A stretch of DNA of 64,000 nucleotides. Origin: Cyrtodaria siliqua (Eukaryota > Mollusca > Bivalvia > Adapedonta > Hiatellidae). The stretch spans positions 62,001-126,000 of the forward strand of contig JAWPHD010000281.1 in NCBI GenBank assembly GCA_037043455.1, written 5' to 3'. The position numbers were made by a program, and so were the translations under genes. The notes beneath the pieces were generated by a model, which was given only the letters and a program-made list of their open reading frames with translations, had not been told where the DNA came from and did not search any database. Of this stretch, positions 23,651 through 37,160 are shown piece by piece (the stretch's first letter is position 1; each line of letters opens with the position of its first letter).

Positions 23651-23939
23651 ACAATTCCGATAAAAGGCACACTGGTACTGAAAAAGCTGACGGTTATTAC
23701 GAATGTTGTACCAAGTGATTACTGTGTACGTGTGGGTTCATATATACAACATGCGCGCTACCTAAATTCACTGAATATTAATCTGATAAGGCGGTACTGA
23801 ACGGGACGCTTCAGGTACTTTGTGAAGACTACATTTGACCCGCCATAATTTATTGAAGCACTCTCACCTATGCACTCGACCGGGTAAGACGTCTTTTGTC
23901 TACCGGTCTGATGGTGTGAATTATGTTTTACTTCTATAT

Positions 23940-26385
23940 TTTATATTCATGACGAATATATTAAAAAGGTTCAATGGAATGAAGCAGAAAAGGAATCCTA
24001 TCGTTCTTTGTTAATTTCGAAATCGCCGAATTTTAACCATTCTTTGGTTTGAAAATAACAGGAATGATGCAAATAGTATAAATACTTTGATAACTGGATT
24101 TAGTTCTATACTTAAGGAGGTGGCAGACCCATTGTTTGACAAAAGTTACGTTAAAAGACCTCAATTTGAATTGACACATGTAAATGACTCGTAAAAGTGG
24201 TTTGATGAAGATTGTAAGGAAGCAAAGTGAGTCTATAAAGTTGCGATGTTTAAATACAATAGAACTAAAACAAATGAAGATAGGATAGAGTTGCACAGAC
24301 TAAAACGTTTATATAAAACGTTAGTTAAAAAAAAGGCCAGAAGCTACAAATTTAAACTGACTAAAGAATTTGAAAACTTAAAGAAATATAAACCGCGTGA
24401 TTTTTGGCGCTATTTTAATTGCAAAAAGGGAACACACAATATAAAGGTACCTTTGAATGATTTTAAAAGTTATTTCGAAGACATGTTTGCCGAGGTTATA
24501 CATTCCATGCATACAGATTCTGAACATTTTAATGAGACTCACGATTTTGAAGATTTCGATCCAGTTTTTGAAGAATTAGATAAACGAATATATCACGAAG
24601 AGGTATGCAAATGTATTACTGTTAAAGCATAGAAAATCATGCGGCGAAGATGAGCTTTTAAATGAGTACTTCATTGAGGCAAGTGATATTTTGTCTGGTC
24701 ATATTACTGATATTTTTAACAGGATTCTAGATGCAGGAATATTTCCTGATGTATGGACAAAAGGTTTTATTATACCGATATTTAAAACTGGTGATAAAAG
24801 TGATGTTAATAATTACAGAGGAATAACGTTATTGAGTAATTTTGGATTTTTTTTAATTGTATTTTAAACCAACGTATATCTAAATGGTGTAATGAGAATA
24901 ATGTTATATCTGACTCGCAGTTTGGTTTTAAAACAGGATGTTCAACAACGGACGCTATTTTATATTACAGGCACTAATTGAAAAGGTGTTAAATGAAAAT
25001 AATAGATTATATTGTGCATTCGTTGACTTGAAACGTTGTTTCGATTCTATATACAGACATGCGTTATGGTTCAAATTGTATAATATGGGTTTAAATGACA
25101 AATTTCTTAGAATAATAAGAAACATGTATAAATTAGTCAAATCATGTGTGAAAATGTGCAATAATTTCTCTGATTTCTTTGATATAGCCGTGGGCTTAAG
25201 ACAAGGGGAGATAAATTCTCCTATTTTATTTTCACTATTTGTAGAAGACCTGGAACTTTTTATTCAAAACAGACAAGATTGTGGAATTAATTTTAGCGAT
25301 ATTTTTATTATATTGCTACTTTTTGCAGACGATATGGTTTTGATAGTCTAACGCCAGAAGATTTTCAAGCATCATTGGATAGGCTAGAAAAATATTGTAA
25401 AAATGGAACTTAGAAGTTAATGTGGCTAAAACGAAAATCGTTGTATTCGCAAACGGGGTGTAATTAAAAGAAATGAACAATTGAAATATGGAGGCGAGGT
25501 TATTGTAGCAGTAAACGATTTTAACTATTTGGGGGTAACATTCAACTATTCTGGTACGTTTAATCTAAATACAAATACATTATATGGTAAAGGTCTAAAG
25601 GCAATGATGCGCTTACTGCCAAGTTGAAAATACATGAGACTAAACCGAAACTAGCTTTACAATTATTTGATGCATTTGTATCATCAACTATAAAATTACG
25701 GAAGCGAAGTTTGGGGCTTCTCAAAGTCTAAACCATTGGAAAATTTACATTTAAGGTTCTGTAAACAAGTATTGGGAGTTAGACTATCCACAAGCAATTG
25801 TGCTGTTAATGGGGAACTTGGAAGATTTCCACTTTATATAAATATATATGTACGTATTATCAAGTTATGGTTAAAAATATGCAATAGTGAAAATATCATT
25901 ATAAAATACATTAGAGAGTCTTCGTTACAAGACGTTGAAAAGGGATATACAAACTGGTTTCTTAAAGTTAAATTGTTGCTAGAGAAATATGGTTTTATGT
26001 ATGTTTGGAAGGACCAAAATGTAGAAAACATCAATGCATTTTTATGTATTTTTAAACAAAGACTACTGGATGAATTTTTACAAGAATTTAGAGCCAGAGT
26101 TGATACGAATCAGATACTTATGTTGTATAAGGTAGTTAAAGAAAACTTAGCATTTGAATCTTACTTGGATATTATTATCTCTAGGAGCTTACGAACATCT
26201 CTATCAAAGTTACGCTTATCGGCACATCATTTACACATTCATTCTGGTCGATTCGGCAGAGAAAGAATTGAAAGAAATAATCGTTTATGTCAGTTTTATG
26301 TTACAAATGAAGCTCCAGAGTTTTATAAAAAGGGGCAGATAAGTACTAGTAACTATAGTGGTGTACAGATAGGTTGCTGACAGCA
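23940..26385 (+). mobile_element. LINE, 5'-truncated, RT region with broken frames
   Basis: Frames follow one another in the order of a non-LTR ORF2. A pre-RT linker (24246-24632) contains RDFWRYFNCKKGT. FPDVWTKGFIIPIFKTGD and NNYRGITLLSNFG are at 24750-24850. The segment 24938-25351 holds CAFVDLKRCFDS, GLRQGEINSPILFSLF and the catalytic FADDMVLIV. The C-terminal frame (25736-26380) has QVLGVRLSTSN and GELGRFPL, typical of the post-RT domain. At least four frame breaks or stops separate these parts. No endonuclease is seen, so the insertion is 5' truncated. The RT sequence style resembles the fragments at 1150 and 36000. The exact clade cannot be assigned by eye. Confidence 0.85.
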
Positions 26386-26519
26386 GTGTGATTTGTACAA
26401 AACCCCAGTGTTTGTATTAAAGGGGAAGATTATTCACTATAGTGGTGCACCTAGATAGGTTGCTCATAACAGTTTCATTACTATAAATACCCAGTTGCTA
26501 TATTAATACCTGGTCCCAC

Positions 26520-29298
26520 AAACTGTTATTTAAATCTAAAAACCAACTCTCTCTCACCCAAAAAATCCCCATCATTAAACTCTCGACCTCTACCTTTCAA
26601 AACAAAATTAACAAAATCGTCCGCCTAAAATCAGGCAACCTTCTAGTTGAAACCAAATCTACAGAGGCAACAAATTTCATATTAAAACTAAAACCTCTGA
26701 CATTCAATTCCATTCCAGTAGAGGCATTTATTCTCCCCAAGGGGCGTCCGTGGCCGAGTGGTTAACGTCTCTAACTTGAAATCACTTGCCCCTCATCGCT
26801 GTAGGTTCGATCCCTCAGGGGCCTAGGACTCTTTATGTGAGGAAGCTATCCAGCTGGCTTGCGGAACGTCGGTGGTTCTACCCAGGTACCCGCCCGTGCA
26901 CGAAAATTGCCCGGAGGGGCACCTGGGGTCTTCCTCCACCAATGGAAGCTGGAAATTTGCCATATGACCTTAGCTGTTGGTGCGACTATAAAATCCAATT
27001 CAATCAATTGTTCCCCCCAATAGGGAGTTATCCATAATATCCCTCTCGACTCAGATTTAGCTGAATTACAGTCAAAACTGCTGGACCAGGATTTTAACCC
27101 TCCAAATATTTTATCCCTCACAATCCTGTCCAATAAATTCGGGAAAAACACAGGTGCAGTCAAGGATGTTGTAGCCGGTGAGAACCTCCCTTCCATGCTT
27201 TTGATACATGAAACATATACATCCTTTGATGTGGAAGAATACATCCCCCGCCCATTAGGTGATTTAAGTGCCAAGGCTTCGGCCACGAAACAGACAAATG
27301 CCGTGGGGTGGAAACATGCGCCAAATGCGCCCAATACCACAACACAAGGGATTGTAAGTCCAACATATACTGCTGTGCAAACTGTGGAGGGTCCCACTCA
27401 ACACGATACAGAGGTTGTCACATCTACTCCCAAGCCTCTTGTATCTCAAATATATCAAAAACTAAACATGTCTCTTGGTTCGTGGCTAATAAAATATACC
27501 ACGCGTTATATTGTGCCCCTTCCCCACACACAGTTCCCATACCAGAAGCCCAAATAGTACCATAACACCATCCAACTCACCTCTCGGATGACATTGATCC
27601 GGATGAATATACTGACCCTCCCCCAGTACCCAGCATATGGAAATCTTCAGTCATTGATGATTGGGATCTCCAAAACCAAGAGACTATAGATGATAGCAAA
27701 GATAGGGGTCTCGTTAAACAGGTCATACGCCCCCATCCCGCTCCGACACATAGATCCCGCCCGTTAACACCAAAACAGGATACACGCTCTAAGCATCATA
27801 AGCCGGATACCATAGAGAACCACCCTGATCCATCCATGTGCTCTGCTGTCCCCATAGATATCTCCAGATTGGCATCTCTATATCGTCCAAACCCAGGGAA
27901 AAACGAAATAATTACACCTGCCTCATCCTCTCCAAATGATGTTAGGCTAAACGAAGACGAAAACCTGATCCCAAATACTACCCCAGACAAGCCCCTGATC
28001 CCGTTATCTACGAATCCAACTACTACCCCAGTAAAGTCCCCAATCCCATCAATAGATACATCTACTCGAAATATTGATCTAAACATCCCCTCCCTACTAG
28101 ATATTAAGGTCCGCCCCTTCACAGGTGACCCCACTTCCATAGCCCAATTTGATATGGAGTACAATATGGATCCAGAAATGCTCAAAAGCAGCTTCTGTGA
28201 ACCTGCAATAAATCGCTTCTATAGGAAAAACGGCCGCATCTACCGCATTAATAAACCGATCTTCCACAACACCTGTGACCAAATAGAGACTCTGGACAAA
28301 TACTCGTCTACACTAGACCAGTTTACGCCACCACGACAGTCGGATGGACCTCCAAACAGCTCCCTTTAGCGAATACAACATTAAAATCCCCCATTGGTCC
28401 GGAGTTTTTCCCCATCTATACAAACTCATTATATATTGATACTATGGATAGGTCCCAGACTTACCTCCAAAATAGCTCGAATATACCAACTCCATTAAAC
28501 CACTCCACGAGCCAGGACACCATCACAGCCCCTTATGCCCCCGAGATTGCGGACAACTCAGCCAATATAAGCGCCCCAAATCAACTACACATCCACGACG
28601 ATAATCTGGTTACTCCCATAATCTCCCCAAACCATTTCAAACAATCCACCCCAAACCAAAACAATTGTTTCCCCCATTCTTTTCCTAATACCACAGTAAC
28701 TGTTAGCGATAACAGTCTCTTTAATGTGACACAGAACCCATCAATAATATGTTCTGGGAACAGTTATGGCTCTATCTGGTCATCAAACCATAGTAGTTAG
28801 CAAAGGTCTATCCTGGACTTGGTGGAACTTGATGAGACCCCACTCCTAGCACCCCAATTAGAATTACCCCCATAGTTCAAGATTCCTCATCCCAAACCTC
28901 TCCATATACAATTAATGTATCAAATAACTCCAATATTGTCCATACTAATATTGATATATTGACCAAGATTACCATCCAACTTATAAATGAAAAGACTAGA
29001 CCTAGTGGACCATTGCTGGTCTCACATATTCATAGAAAAATCTTAAAAGCAATAAATCCCCCGTCCAATAAGTCCCCAAATTCTCATTTCACCCTCTCCA
29101 CTACCAACCTCAAATTCAACAATAACAAACCAAATACAAATAGTCCTAAAACCTCGAAGAAAAACAGCCTTCTTAAACTCAAAATAAAATTCCTGGTGCA
29201 CTTAAAAGGACAAAGACCCCCCGAAAGACCATTTCCTCGTCTGGTGATAATAAACTTCAAAACTCTAATATTAAAAGAACCATTAAAAAACTGTTAAA
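26520..29298 (+). pseudogene. LINE ORF1 (zinc-knuckle RNA-binding protein), inactivated
   Basis: Before the SINE insertion, 26560-26740 encodes KIVRLKSGNLLVETKST, which looks like an RRM-like N-terminal ORF1 domain. After it, 27021-27250 continues with LLIHETYTSFDVEEYIP. CCHC-type knuckles follow at 27258-27420: FKCQGFGHETDKC, then CAKCAQYHNTRDC, then CCANCGGSHSTRYRGC. The expected first cysteine of knuckle one is a TGA at 27260-27262. A long Pro/Ser/Asn-rich tail (27836-28800) and a basic end (28959-29297) complete it. Frameshifts and a SINE inactivate it. The knuckle pattern is that of ORF1 in Jockey/I-type non-LTR elements. Confidence 0.8.
26741..27010 (+). mobile_element. tRNA-Ser-derived SINE with conserved 3' domain
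   Basis: The head has TGGCCGAGTGGTTAACG (A-box) and GTAGGTTCGATCCC (B-box). The body and tail contain CTGGGGTCTTCCTCCACCA, GCCATATGACCTTAGCTG and TTGGTGCGACTATAAAATCC, which resemble the conserved domain of invertebrate SINE superfamilies such as MetaSINEs (recalled, not searched). It is flanked by target-site duplications, TTCTCCCCAA (26731-26740) and TTCCCCCCAA (27011-27020), and splits the LINE ORF1 reading frame. Confidence 0.85.
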
Positions 29299-31440
29299 AT
29301 GAATAACTCCGTTAACATAACTTCCTTTAATGCGGGGGGGGGGGGGGGGGGGGGGGGGGGGTGGGGGGGCGTGTTTTATATGTGTTAGCTCAACACATAT
29401 AAAACACGCCGAAATCAAAATATCTTTAGATCTTAATACCGAAGTGGATATACTCTGTATACAAGAAACTAAATTTAGCCAAATTAATATTAAAGCTATT
29501 CCTGGATTCAGGCATGAATTGAAACTTTTTAATAAAAAGGATATCACTTGTGTGGGGCTGGCCGTATGTTTAAAAAATAACATCAGTTATGAAGTTATAG
29601 ATATTGTCAATTCACTTGCTAAAGATAATGATACTACTACCGAAGTTCAATTATTTAAAATATTTTTAAATACTACACTTTTTTATTGTCCAATATATAC
29701 TCCAGAAATTTTGATACAAGCTCACTAAAACAAATTACAAATAAGATACAGGAACATCAAACAAAAAATGTATTAATTACGGGCGACTTTAATGCCCACC
29801 ATCAGGCATGGGGATCTGATCAAAATAAAAAAGCAAAGATGTATTAACATGAATTGATGATAAAAACATTTTTCTTTTAAATGACGGATCGCCTACGCGT
29901 TTATGTAAAAGTACGGGCAGCCTTACCAACATCGACCTTTCCTTATGTTCAATTCCACTGTCTTTAACAACCCATTGGTCAGTGCTGAATGACAACTGGG
30001 GTTCAGACCATTTCCCAATCTTTATTGCTATCCAGTTGTCATCTGAAAAAAAAATCTCTCATGAATACTATAATCAAGATAAATTTAACTACAATAAAGC
30101 TGATTGGGAACTATTTAATATCTAATGTCAAAAACTTAAACCAGAAGATCTTGTCTCTGAAGACATTATTTATTTTAATAATAACATAACTGATGGAATA
30201 CATGGTGGAATTCTGCATGCATAGAAGCAGTTAATAAATGGAAGTATATACTCAACAGATTAAACAAAGATACATCCGAAGGTAATTTAAAAAAGTTTTA
30301 GGAAGCAGAACAAGAATCAAAAACAATTATAGCTGAAGCAAAGAAAAACAATTGGGTAGAATTTATATCTACTTGTTCCATGAAACAAAATAATACCAAA
30401 GCATACTGGGATAAAATTAATAGAATTAGAGGTAAATCATTTTTTGCTATCCAATTACTAAAGACAAACTTACAATATGCCACCACTAATACAGATAAAG
30501 CCAATTTATTGGCGAAATATTTTTCCCAAGTCTCTAGCAAAACAAATCTCAATCAAACTAATAATGAATACCACAGTAACTTCGAAGATAATTTCAATGC
30601 TAAAATAAATGAAGCAGATGATGATGAATTCAACCATTTACTCAATATACCTTTTTCTTTATTCGAATTGAAAGAAGCAATAAACAGCAGAAAGAACTCC
30701 GCCGTGGGACCTGATAAAATATTATGCCTGACTCCACTCTTCATATTTGGCTTTCCCTTTACATCCCAGACTCCAACAATTATCCCATTTCCTGGAGACT
30801 GGCCTGCGTTATCCAAGTATTTAAACCTCATAAAAATATCAATGACCCCAAACCCTATCGCCCTATAAGTATTACTTCCCATCCTAGTAAACTAATGGAA
30901 TTCATGGTCAAAACCCGCCTTGAACACTTCCTAGAATCAAAGAATTTAATCAATAAATATCAGTCTGGGTTAAGAAAGGGTCGAAGCACTCAAGATCAAT
31001 TGGCTAGACTCCAACACGATATTATTTTTGCCAAAAACATCAGCCATTCTGTATTAGCTATCTTTTTCGATTTACAGGCAGCTTTTGATCTTGCCTGGAA
31101 CATCGGCATCCTTTCTAATTATATGACCTCGGAATAAGAGGAAATTGCTTTTATTTTATCAAGACTTTCCTTCAGGATAGGAAGATTGTAGTCAAAGTTG
31201 GCGACTCGTTTTCAAATGAGGAAACGCTCGAGAGAGGAATGCCCCAATGTTCAATTATCTCCCCCCTTCTTTTTAATGTGTTTATTAATGATCTCCCTGA
31301 TATTTTCAAAGACTCTGGCATGAAAATTAGCCAGTTTGCTGACGACAGAAGTACATGGATGACTGGGAAAAACTTAAATATTTACCACATCTCCCAATTT
31401 CCATATAATACTCAATATTTAGAGAATAAATCGGTCTGAA
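29299..31440 (+). pseudogene. LINE ORF2 (APE endonuclease and reverse transcriptase), inactivated
   Basis: An ATG at 29299 opens NNSVNITSFNA, a normal ORF2 start, interrupted by a poly-G tract and hairpin (29334-29410). Endonuclease motifs follow: ILCIQETKF near 29450, ITGDFNAHHQAWGS (29771-29820) and NWGSDHFPI (29994-30020). RT motifs are RKNSAVGPDKI (30690), YRPISITSHPSKLMEF (30855), YQSGLRKGRSTQDQLARL (30958), FFDLQAAFD (31062), GMPQCSIISPLLFNVFINDL (31236) and QFADDRSTW (31333). No clear RNase H or 3' tail is seen after 31440. Several stops and frameshifts (29725, 29845, 30124, 30300, 30715, 31137) make it non-functional. The APE-type EN plus FADD RT plus CCHC ORF1 arrangement fits the Jockey/I supergroup. 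Confidence 0.88.
29334..29410 (+). repeat. Poly-G tract joined to a perfect 19-bp hairpin
   Basis: A run of G with two T interruptions (29334-29369) is followed by an inverted repeat with stems 29368-29386 and 29392-29410 (GGCGTGTTTTATATGTGTT and its exact complement) and a 5-base loop AGCTC. It interrupts LINE ORF2 within the first codons of the endonuclease. Confidence 0.95.
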
Positions 31441-33655
31441 TACTTTTGAGGGAGACATGGGATGCGCTTGTAATTTTAGGCGTCCTATGTATATTTCAAT
31501 TGCTATAAGGACCTTCCTCAATATGTGATATGCCTACTTCATGTACCCATAAGGTAATAAGATCATTCCACTTATATTACTGTGGAAAACAATTCAATAA
31601 CTGATATAGGTGTAACATGGGAATGATTCGGTTGGTGCGATTTTTGAGTCTGATGACAACGCAGGCACAACGGTCCAGGATCAATCAAATACTCTCATAT
31701 ATATTATGTAATGTAATAAATCTGCACTGTTTGACGGCCCAGTGGATCAGCTTGTAAGTTTTGTCTGCTGGGCTCGAAAACACTGACATTATTGAGTATA
31801 TTCCATATCTACCACATCTACCAAGTTCCATATAATACCCAGTATTTAGTGAGTAAATCTGTCTGAATTATTTGTCATTTAGTTAGACGGTCGTTGAACT
31901 AGCTTTCTATCTGGTAATCAATACGGAGTCTCCTAAATTATAATGATTGGGTTACTTTAATGCAAATTTAGGTTACTGTTCTTGGCTAGCCTAGACGGTC
32001 GTAGTACTGGCTTTCTAGTACAGACCAACGACATATCTATTTTCTGCATGTATATGCGTATAGTCAATGTCATCATTTTGTTTTCTCTTGTTCAATACAC
32101 CCAACTTTTAAACATATCCTGCAGCATAGCCCACATTATATCAAATGTATAAACTACCAATGACAATATCATATCCCATATTTACTATACACCTCCTCAA
32201 TAGGAGGTATACCTCCTTCATGTAGCTATAAGGTAATAAGATATTCCCTGCCTTTTCATTTAACTCATCTTTGGAAGGAAATAATCCACCTATGCTTTCA
32301 ATATATCTAAAGCCTGCTCTAACCATTTTTATATCTATGTTGTAATATATGGGATAAAGAGTGAGTGGATGTCACATATGTTTACAGTACACTTAAACAT
32401 AGAATAGCCCATTGCGCACATTAATATCTCCGACAAAAACTTAGTTGTATATACACATTTTAATACTTATTAACACTTGTTTTATGAGAAGCGTCGGAGA
32501 TTTTAGTTTTAACCATAGGCAGTCATTCGTTATTAGAGCAGGCTTCTGTTCCACTATATCGAATAGTATCTATGTATATCTTTGATCATTGCCCTCCCCA
32601 GTGTGGCCTCCACGTGACTCTGTGACATCCTTCCTCAGACGAAGGTCTCTAGACGGTATTAAGATAATTCGGATGCTGAGGACGGGTGCCTGACAAACCG
32701 AACTGCGTATTTGTATCATTTTTTATAACCTTTTATATGCAATATATTTTAAACATTTCAGTAAATTAAACAAGGGAGCAATGATCAGACAAAATATAGA
32801 TAATGTACATATATTAATAAATAAATAGAACATTTTTAACTTTCTAGAGACTGTTTTGATAGTTCACACACTCCGGACCCATGCCCCGAGCTGGTACCGT
32901 TTTTCGATGGCCTGTCTATTAGACATGTTAGATATAACTTATTTTTTAAAGAAATCAAAAAAATATCCTTTGGTGAACCCCATAATCTTCCTTGGGCATA
33001 CTGTATATTAAAATGTCTGCTTTGTTCTTGTCATTTCTTGAAAGATGATAACGTTAAAATAATCTCTTTAGACTAATTATAAGTAATGAATAAATAAAAT
33101 AATTCACAAAGAAACGCTCATCAAAAGGCATTGTGCCATAGGGCGAGCAAAAATAAAAACGTATACTGTAGTAATGACATTTGACCACCGAACTGATGAG
33201 ACCACTCTTTTGTAGAAAGACCTAATACGAAATACAAGTCATTAGAAATTGGGATGGAAGCTAAAGATGTACTTACTCAAAACAACCTTATAAGTCCATA
33301 TTTATATAATCCGAAACAATACCTAAAATTAAACGCAGCGGCCTTTTAAAAAAATACCCTTTCCAACTATCCTGTTGCATCAACGAAACTATTATACAAA
33401 AAAGTAATCCTCCATTTTTATGTGTGTGTGTGTGTGTGTACTGTATATTGACACAAAAGACAATATTGACACAAAAGACATGGGAGACATTGTTTATCAA
33501 AATTGGAATATTGGTAGAGGAGATCCCAACCAAGGGTCATAATCGAGATACAGTATTTGAAGTTATGCATGCATGGTTTACACATATTAGTAGATTATCA
33601 ATCTTTTTTTTTTAAATGAAATTTTCTTAATTTATGCATGAATTGAATATTGAAA
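31441..33655. other. Unassigned repetitive DNA after LINE 2
   Basis: No gene is seen. A block of about 65 bp at 31378-31440 recurs diverged at 31797-31867 (ACCACATCTACCAAG...CAGTATTTAG...CTGTCTGAAT). A block with CATAAGGTAATAAGAT near 31548 recurs near 32230, so the segment holds diverged repeats. A GT microsatellite is at 33421-33438. Confidence 0.55.
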
Positions 33656-33658
33656 AAT

Positions 33659-33664
33659 AAAATG

Positions 33665-33712
<48 letters not shown>

Positions 33713-34015
33713 AAAAGACGAACAGACAGAGAGAAAGAAAGAGAGAAAGACAGATGGACAGAGAGATACAGAGAGAGGGAGAAGGAAAGAGCCAGAGAAA
33801 GAGAGAAAGAAAGAGAGATACAGACAGACAGACAGACAGACAGAGAAAGAAAGATAGACACACAGAGACAGAGAGAGGGAGAAGGTAAGAGATGGAGAAA
33901 GAGTGAGAGAGAGTAGAGAGAAAGAAAGCGAGAGGGAGGAATGGAGGGAGGGAGATGAGATCGATGGGATTGAAGGAAGGAGGGAGTGTGAGTGGGATTA
34001 AGAGAGAGAGAGAGA
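33659..34015 (+). repeat. GA-rich microsatellite
   Basis: Long impure (GA)n with GACA, GAAA and GGGA variants. Both strands are open over long stretches (Arg/Glu on plus; Ser/Leu on minus), so the open frames here are artefacts of the repeat. Confidence 0.95.
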
Positions 34016-34868
34016 GTTTGTTTCTATATATAGTATTATACACATAGGAGCCAGAGGGCCCCACACCCCAGTGTTTCGTGGTGGGCCTCAGATTTATGTT
34101 TTACGGGAAAAAAAATGCAATAAAACATGTATGAATAGCCAAAATGAACATTACAATTCAGATTGATCAGATTTTAAAATCAACAGGAAATATTTTACTC
34201 AATCTGTGAAATCAACGATTCTTCCAGGTGAAAAAAATATTTGATGTTAGCTTCCGCCTGTACGGCAGTGTTAACTAAAAACTGAACGTTTTATTAGAAT
34301 TATTAAACTTTAAATACTAGTAATTAACGTTTCCTAGGTTAACTTATGTAAATCTTTAATTTTCTTTAACTAAGTTAAATGATTTGAAAATCAATTTTAA
34401 ATTAAATCAAACCGGTAGCCATCCTTGAAATTTAACCAAGGAATATCGATTATTTTGGCGTCCAGTGGAATTAACATCCCTCTCCGCCCTGGATTTTGTT
34501 TTGGTTTCCTTCCTTCATTGTGTTGCATTTCCCCCCATATACTAGCATATATTTGTTTTTATGAAAGTACATTCCAAATTCAACCAAGGCTACAGCCTCT
34601 GTGTGCCCCAGTGTAGCTACGGACCTCGAAAAGCAGAATATTGAAAAGCACAGGGTCCTTCGCGATTGAACATATTTATGTATAAGGAACTTATTTAGTA
34701 CAGTTGATGTTAATCGACCTTCGTAGCACAGTAGGTTAACGCGTTATTCTAGATATGCTTACCCCGTTGCAGACGGGGTTATAACCCGCGGCTCTGTACT
34801 TTTTTTTTAAAGCAAAAATGTTTTATGAATTTTCCTTTTTGTATGAAGAAGTGGTAGTAAATGGCTTT
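34016..34868. other. Noncoding DNA before copy B
   Basis: No gene is seen. A weak tRNA-like stretch at 34714-34795 has AGCACAGTAGGTTAACGCG (A-box-like) and GGGTTATAACCCGCGG (degraded B-box). Whether part of this sequence also precedes copy A cannot be judged, because copy A starts at the window edge. Confidence 0.5.
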
Positions 34869-35999
34869 GAGATTCGTCAAATTTAAATGTTAACACACAT
34901 ATGGATAACAGCACGTACACAAGCACGGCCGACGCACGCACCCACAAACACGAGCACGCGCGTGCACATACACTCTCCCATATGTAAGTTAATACTAACA
35001 TTTGAACTTTGTGTAAACGGTGTCGGAAAGAAATTTAGAAAAAGACAACTACTCAGTCCGTCCGCAATAACGGGATCCTGCGACTGCGTGAAATACATTT
35101 GAGATATCGAAATAAAATGTTATTTGCATATCCTTGGCAATATGGAGATGACGGACGTCATTGTTTTTATTTTGTTAAAATTTGATTGCCATGGCAATAC
35201 AATGGGAAATAAATCCGAAAGGTCAGGATATAAGTGGCATGTTTCATGAAGAGACATTCAATTTATAAAATTTACTCCAGAACCGTAGTGTTTTACTCTT
35301 TTGTTGTATTGCCAAGAAGCTCCGGAATTGTGTAACGGAAGGATAAACGGGTGGGCGACCATCGTGTGTATACCCCACATCCTAAAAACTACGATTTGCG
35401 AAAAATAATTTTGCTGTTCTTTTCTCAACAAAAGCAAATTCCATATGTATAACTATTAATTTGAACAATACCCTTCAAGTGTCTCATTTTAAACAATAAT
35501 TTCTCCCTGTCCAGTGTCAACACCTGAGCATGTATTTCACTGTACATACTATTTACTACCGATACACGCTCTCTGTATATGTGTATGATTTTGTATTGTT
35601 TCAAGGATATTATAGGAAATAAATATATATGAAACATATGTGGAATACACGGGTAAGTGTTTATAATTCTCTACATAGTGATGTATTTACGTTATGCTTA
35701 TCTCATTCCCCCCCCCCCCCACCCCCACACCCACTTCTGTTTAATAAACATGCATATTACACGCCATTGACAATACTCATCGAGATGAACAGTCTGTAGT
35801 TATCGGATATCTGAGCAAATTGCTATATAAACGTTTAGGCGTATATACCCGTAATCACTGGGTGGTGCAGTTTCAAAGTTACCGAAGCGTTTATCCCGCC
35901 TATTATGGAAATGTCTCGATATGCGCTACGACAATGTACCAGCCTAAACAATCTATACAACACCTCCAGCAAAGAACTTCATCTATATGCTTTCTTGCG

Positions 36000-37160
36000 T
36001 TTAAAATACTTTGAAATTGTATTATTGTATCGGGATTGTGTAGCTTTAAGAACATTAAGAAAAGAAAAGGAGTTAAACAGTCTCCTTGCCGTTTTCCAGC
36101 AGACAGGAAAACTCGTTGCTTAACGTATTATTATATTTAACTCGTGACTTAATACTATTGTACATGCTTTTAGCTACATTGAACATTTTACCTCTTACAC
36201 CATATTGTATTAATCTATACACGTACTGTCTATAGAAACAAATGCTTTGCTAAAATCAGTAAAACTGCAATACATATCTTACCACTATGTATCATTGGTT
36301 TAATAAGTCCACGAAGAACAAATATGTTATCAGTTGTACCCATACCACTGCAAAAGCCTGTCTGTGCTTAAATATATAAATAGTAATTTTTAGCCCAATA
36401 ACAAACGATTATTTAATAGTCTCGTAAATAGTTTACCAGATGCACTTAATAATGTAATTTTTCTATAATTATCTATATCATAAACCATGTTAACAGAACC
36501 ATTCTTATGTAGTGGAATAATATAGCCTTCTGACCACGACTCAGGAAATATATCTGTGTTCGATATAGTGTTAAATAAAGTGTGTATATTGTGGTAATAT
36601 GTGATGAGCACCATGTTCAAAATATTCTTTGAAAAGATTACCTGAACCGACACTTTTACCATTTATAAGACCGACACTTTTACCATTTTTAAGCTGTCTA
36701 ATAGCTTTTAATATTTCTTCATTACTTATAACTACATCAAGTTCACTGAATATAACTTGAAACTCGCCATTTACAAAACGTTCATTCGAAACATCTTCAT
36801 CGGGTTGGAAAAAAGGATTATCAGGATTATTGACAAATTTAGAATTTTGTTCAAAAGCAGACACTGACATGGTTGGGCAGTTTACATGCGATGCCGCTCT
36901 TAACATTTGTCAATATAGTTTCGCAATTTTATGTATATTTCTTTTTTTTTCCTTCTTTTTTTTATTATTATTATAATCTCTGTTATATATTTTTAACATA
37001 GATTTATATTCAGAGCGTGATCTAACAAGTAAAACTCTGTTTTCGTCTAACTGACATTGTCTGTAACAATTTAAATGAAAATGAAAACTAGTTCTGAGGT
37101 CTGTTCCATTATTGCGACTGAGTGTTTTATATATAAATAAACTAAAACAAACCATTTGCT
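36000..37160 (-). mobile_element. LINE RT fragment, copy B (more complete)
   Basis: Minus strand, from 37155 down: a basic pre-RT linker (SEYKSMLKIYNRDYN), then SAFEQNSKFVNNPDN, EEILKAIRQLKNGKS, FPESWSEGYIIPLHKNGS, NYRKITLLSASGKLFTRLL, then SGMGTTDNIFVLRGLI and FTDFSKAF in a shifted frame, then LIQYGVRGKMFNVAKSMYN and SNEFSCLL to about 36060. These match RT blocks 0 to 4; the FADD block and everything after are missing. Copy A lost 36275-36640 of this. Confidence 0.82.

Noticed and set aside
26745..26826. Functional tRNA-Ser gene
   Set aside because: A- and B-boxes are good, but the acceptor stem does not pair and a SINE body follows inside target-site duplications.
33627..34064. Ser/Leu-rich and Arg/Glu-rich frames
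   Set aside because: They arise from the GA microsatellite on either strand.
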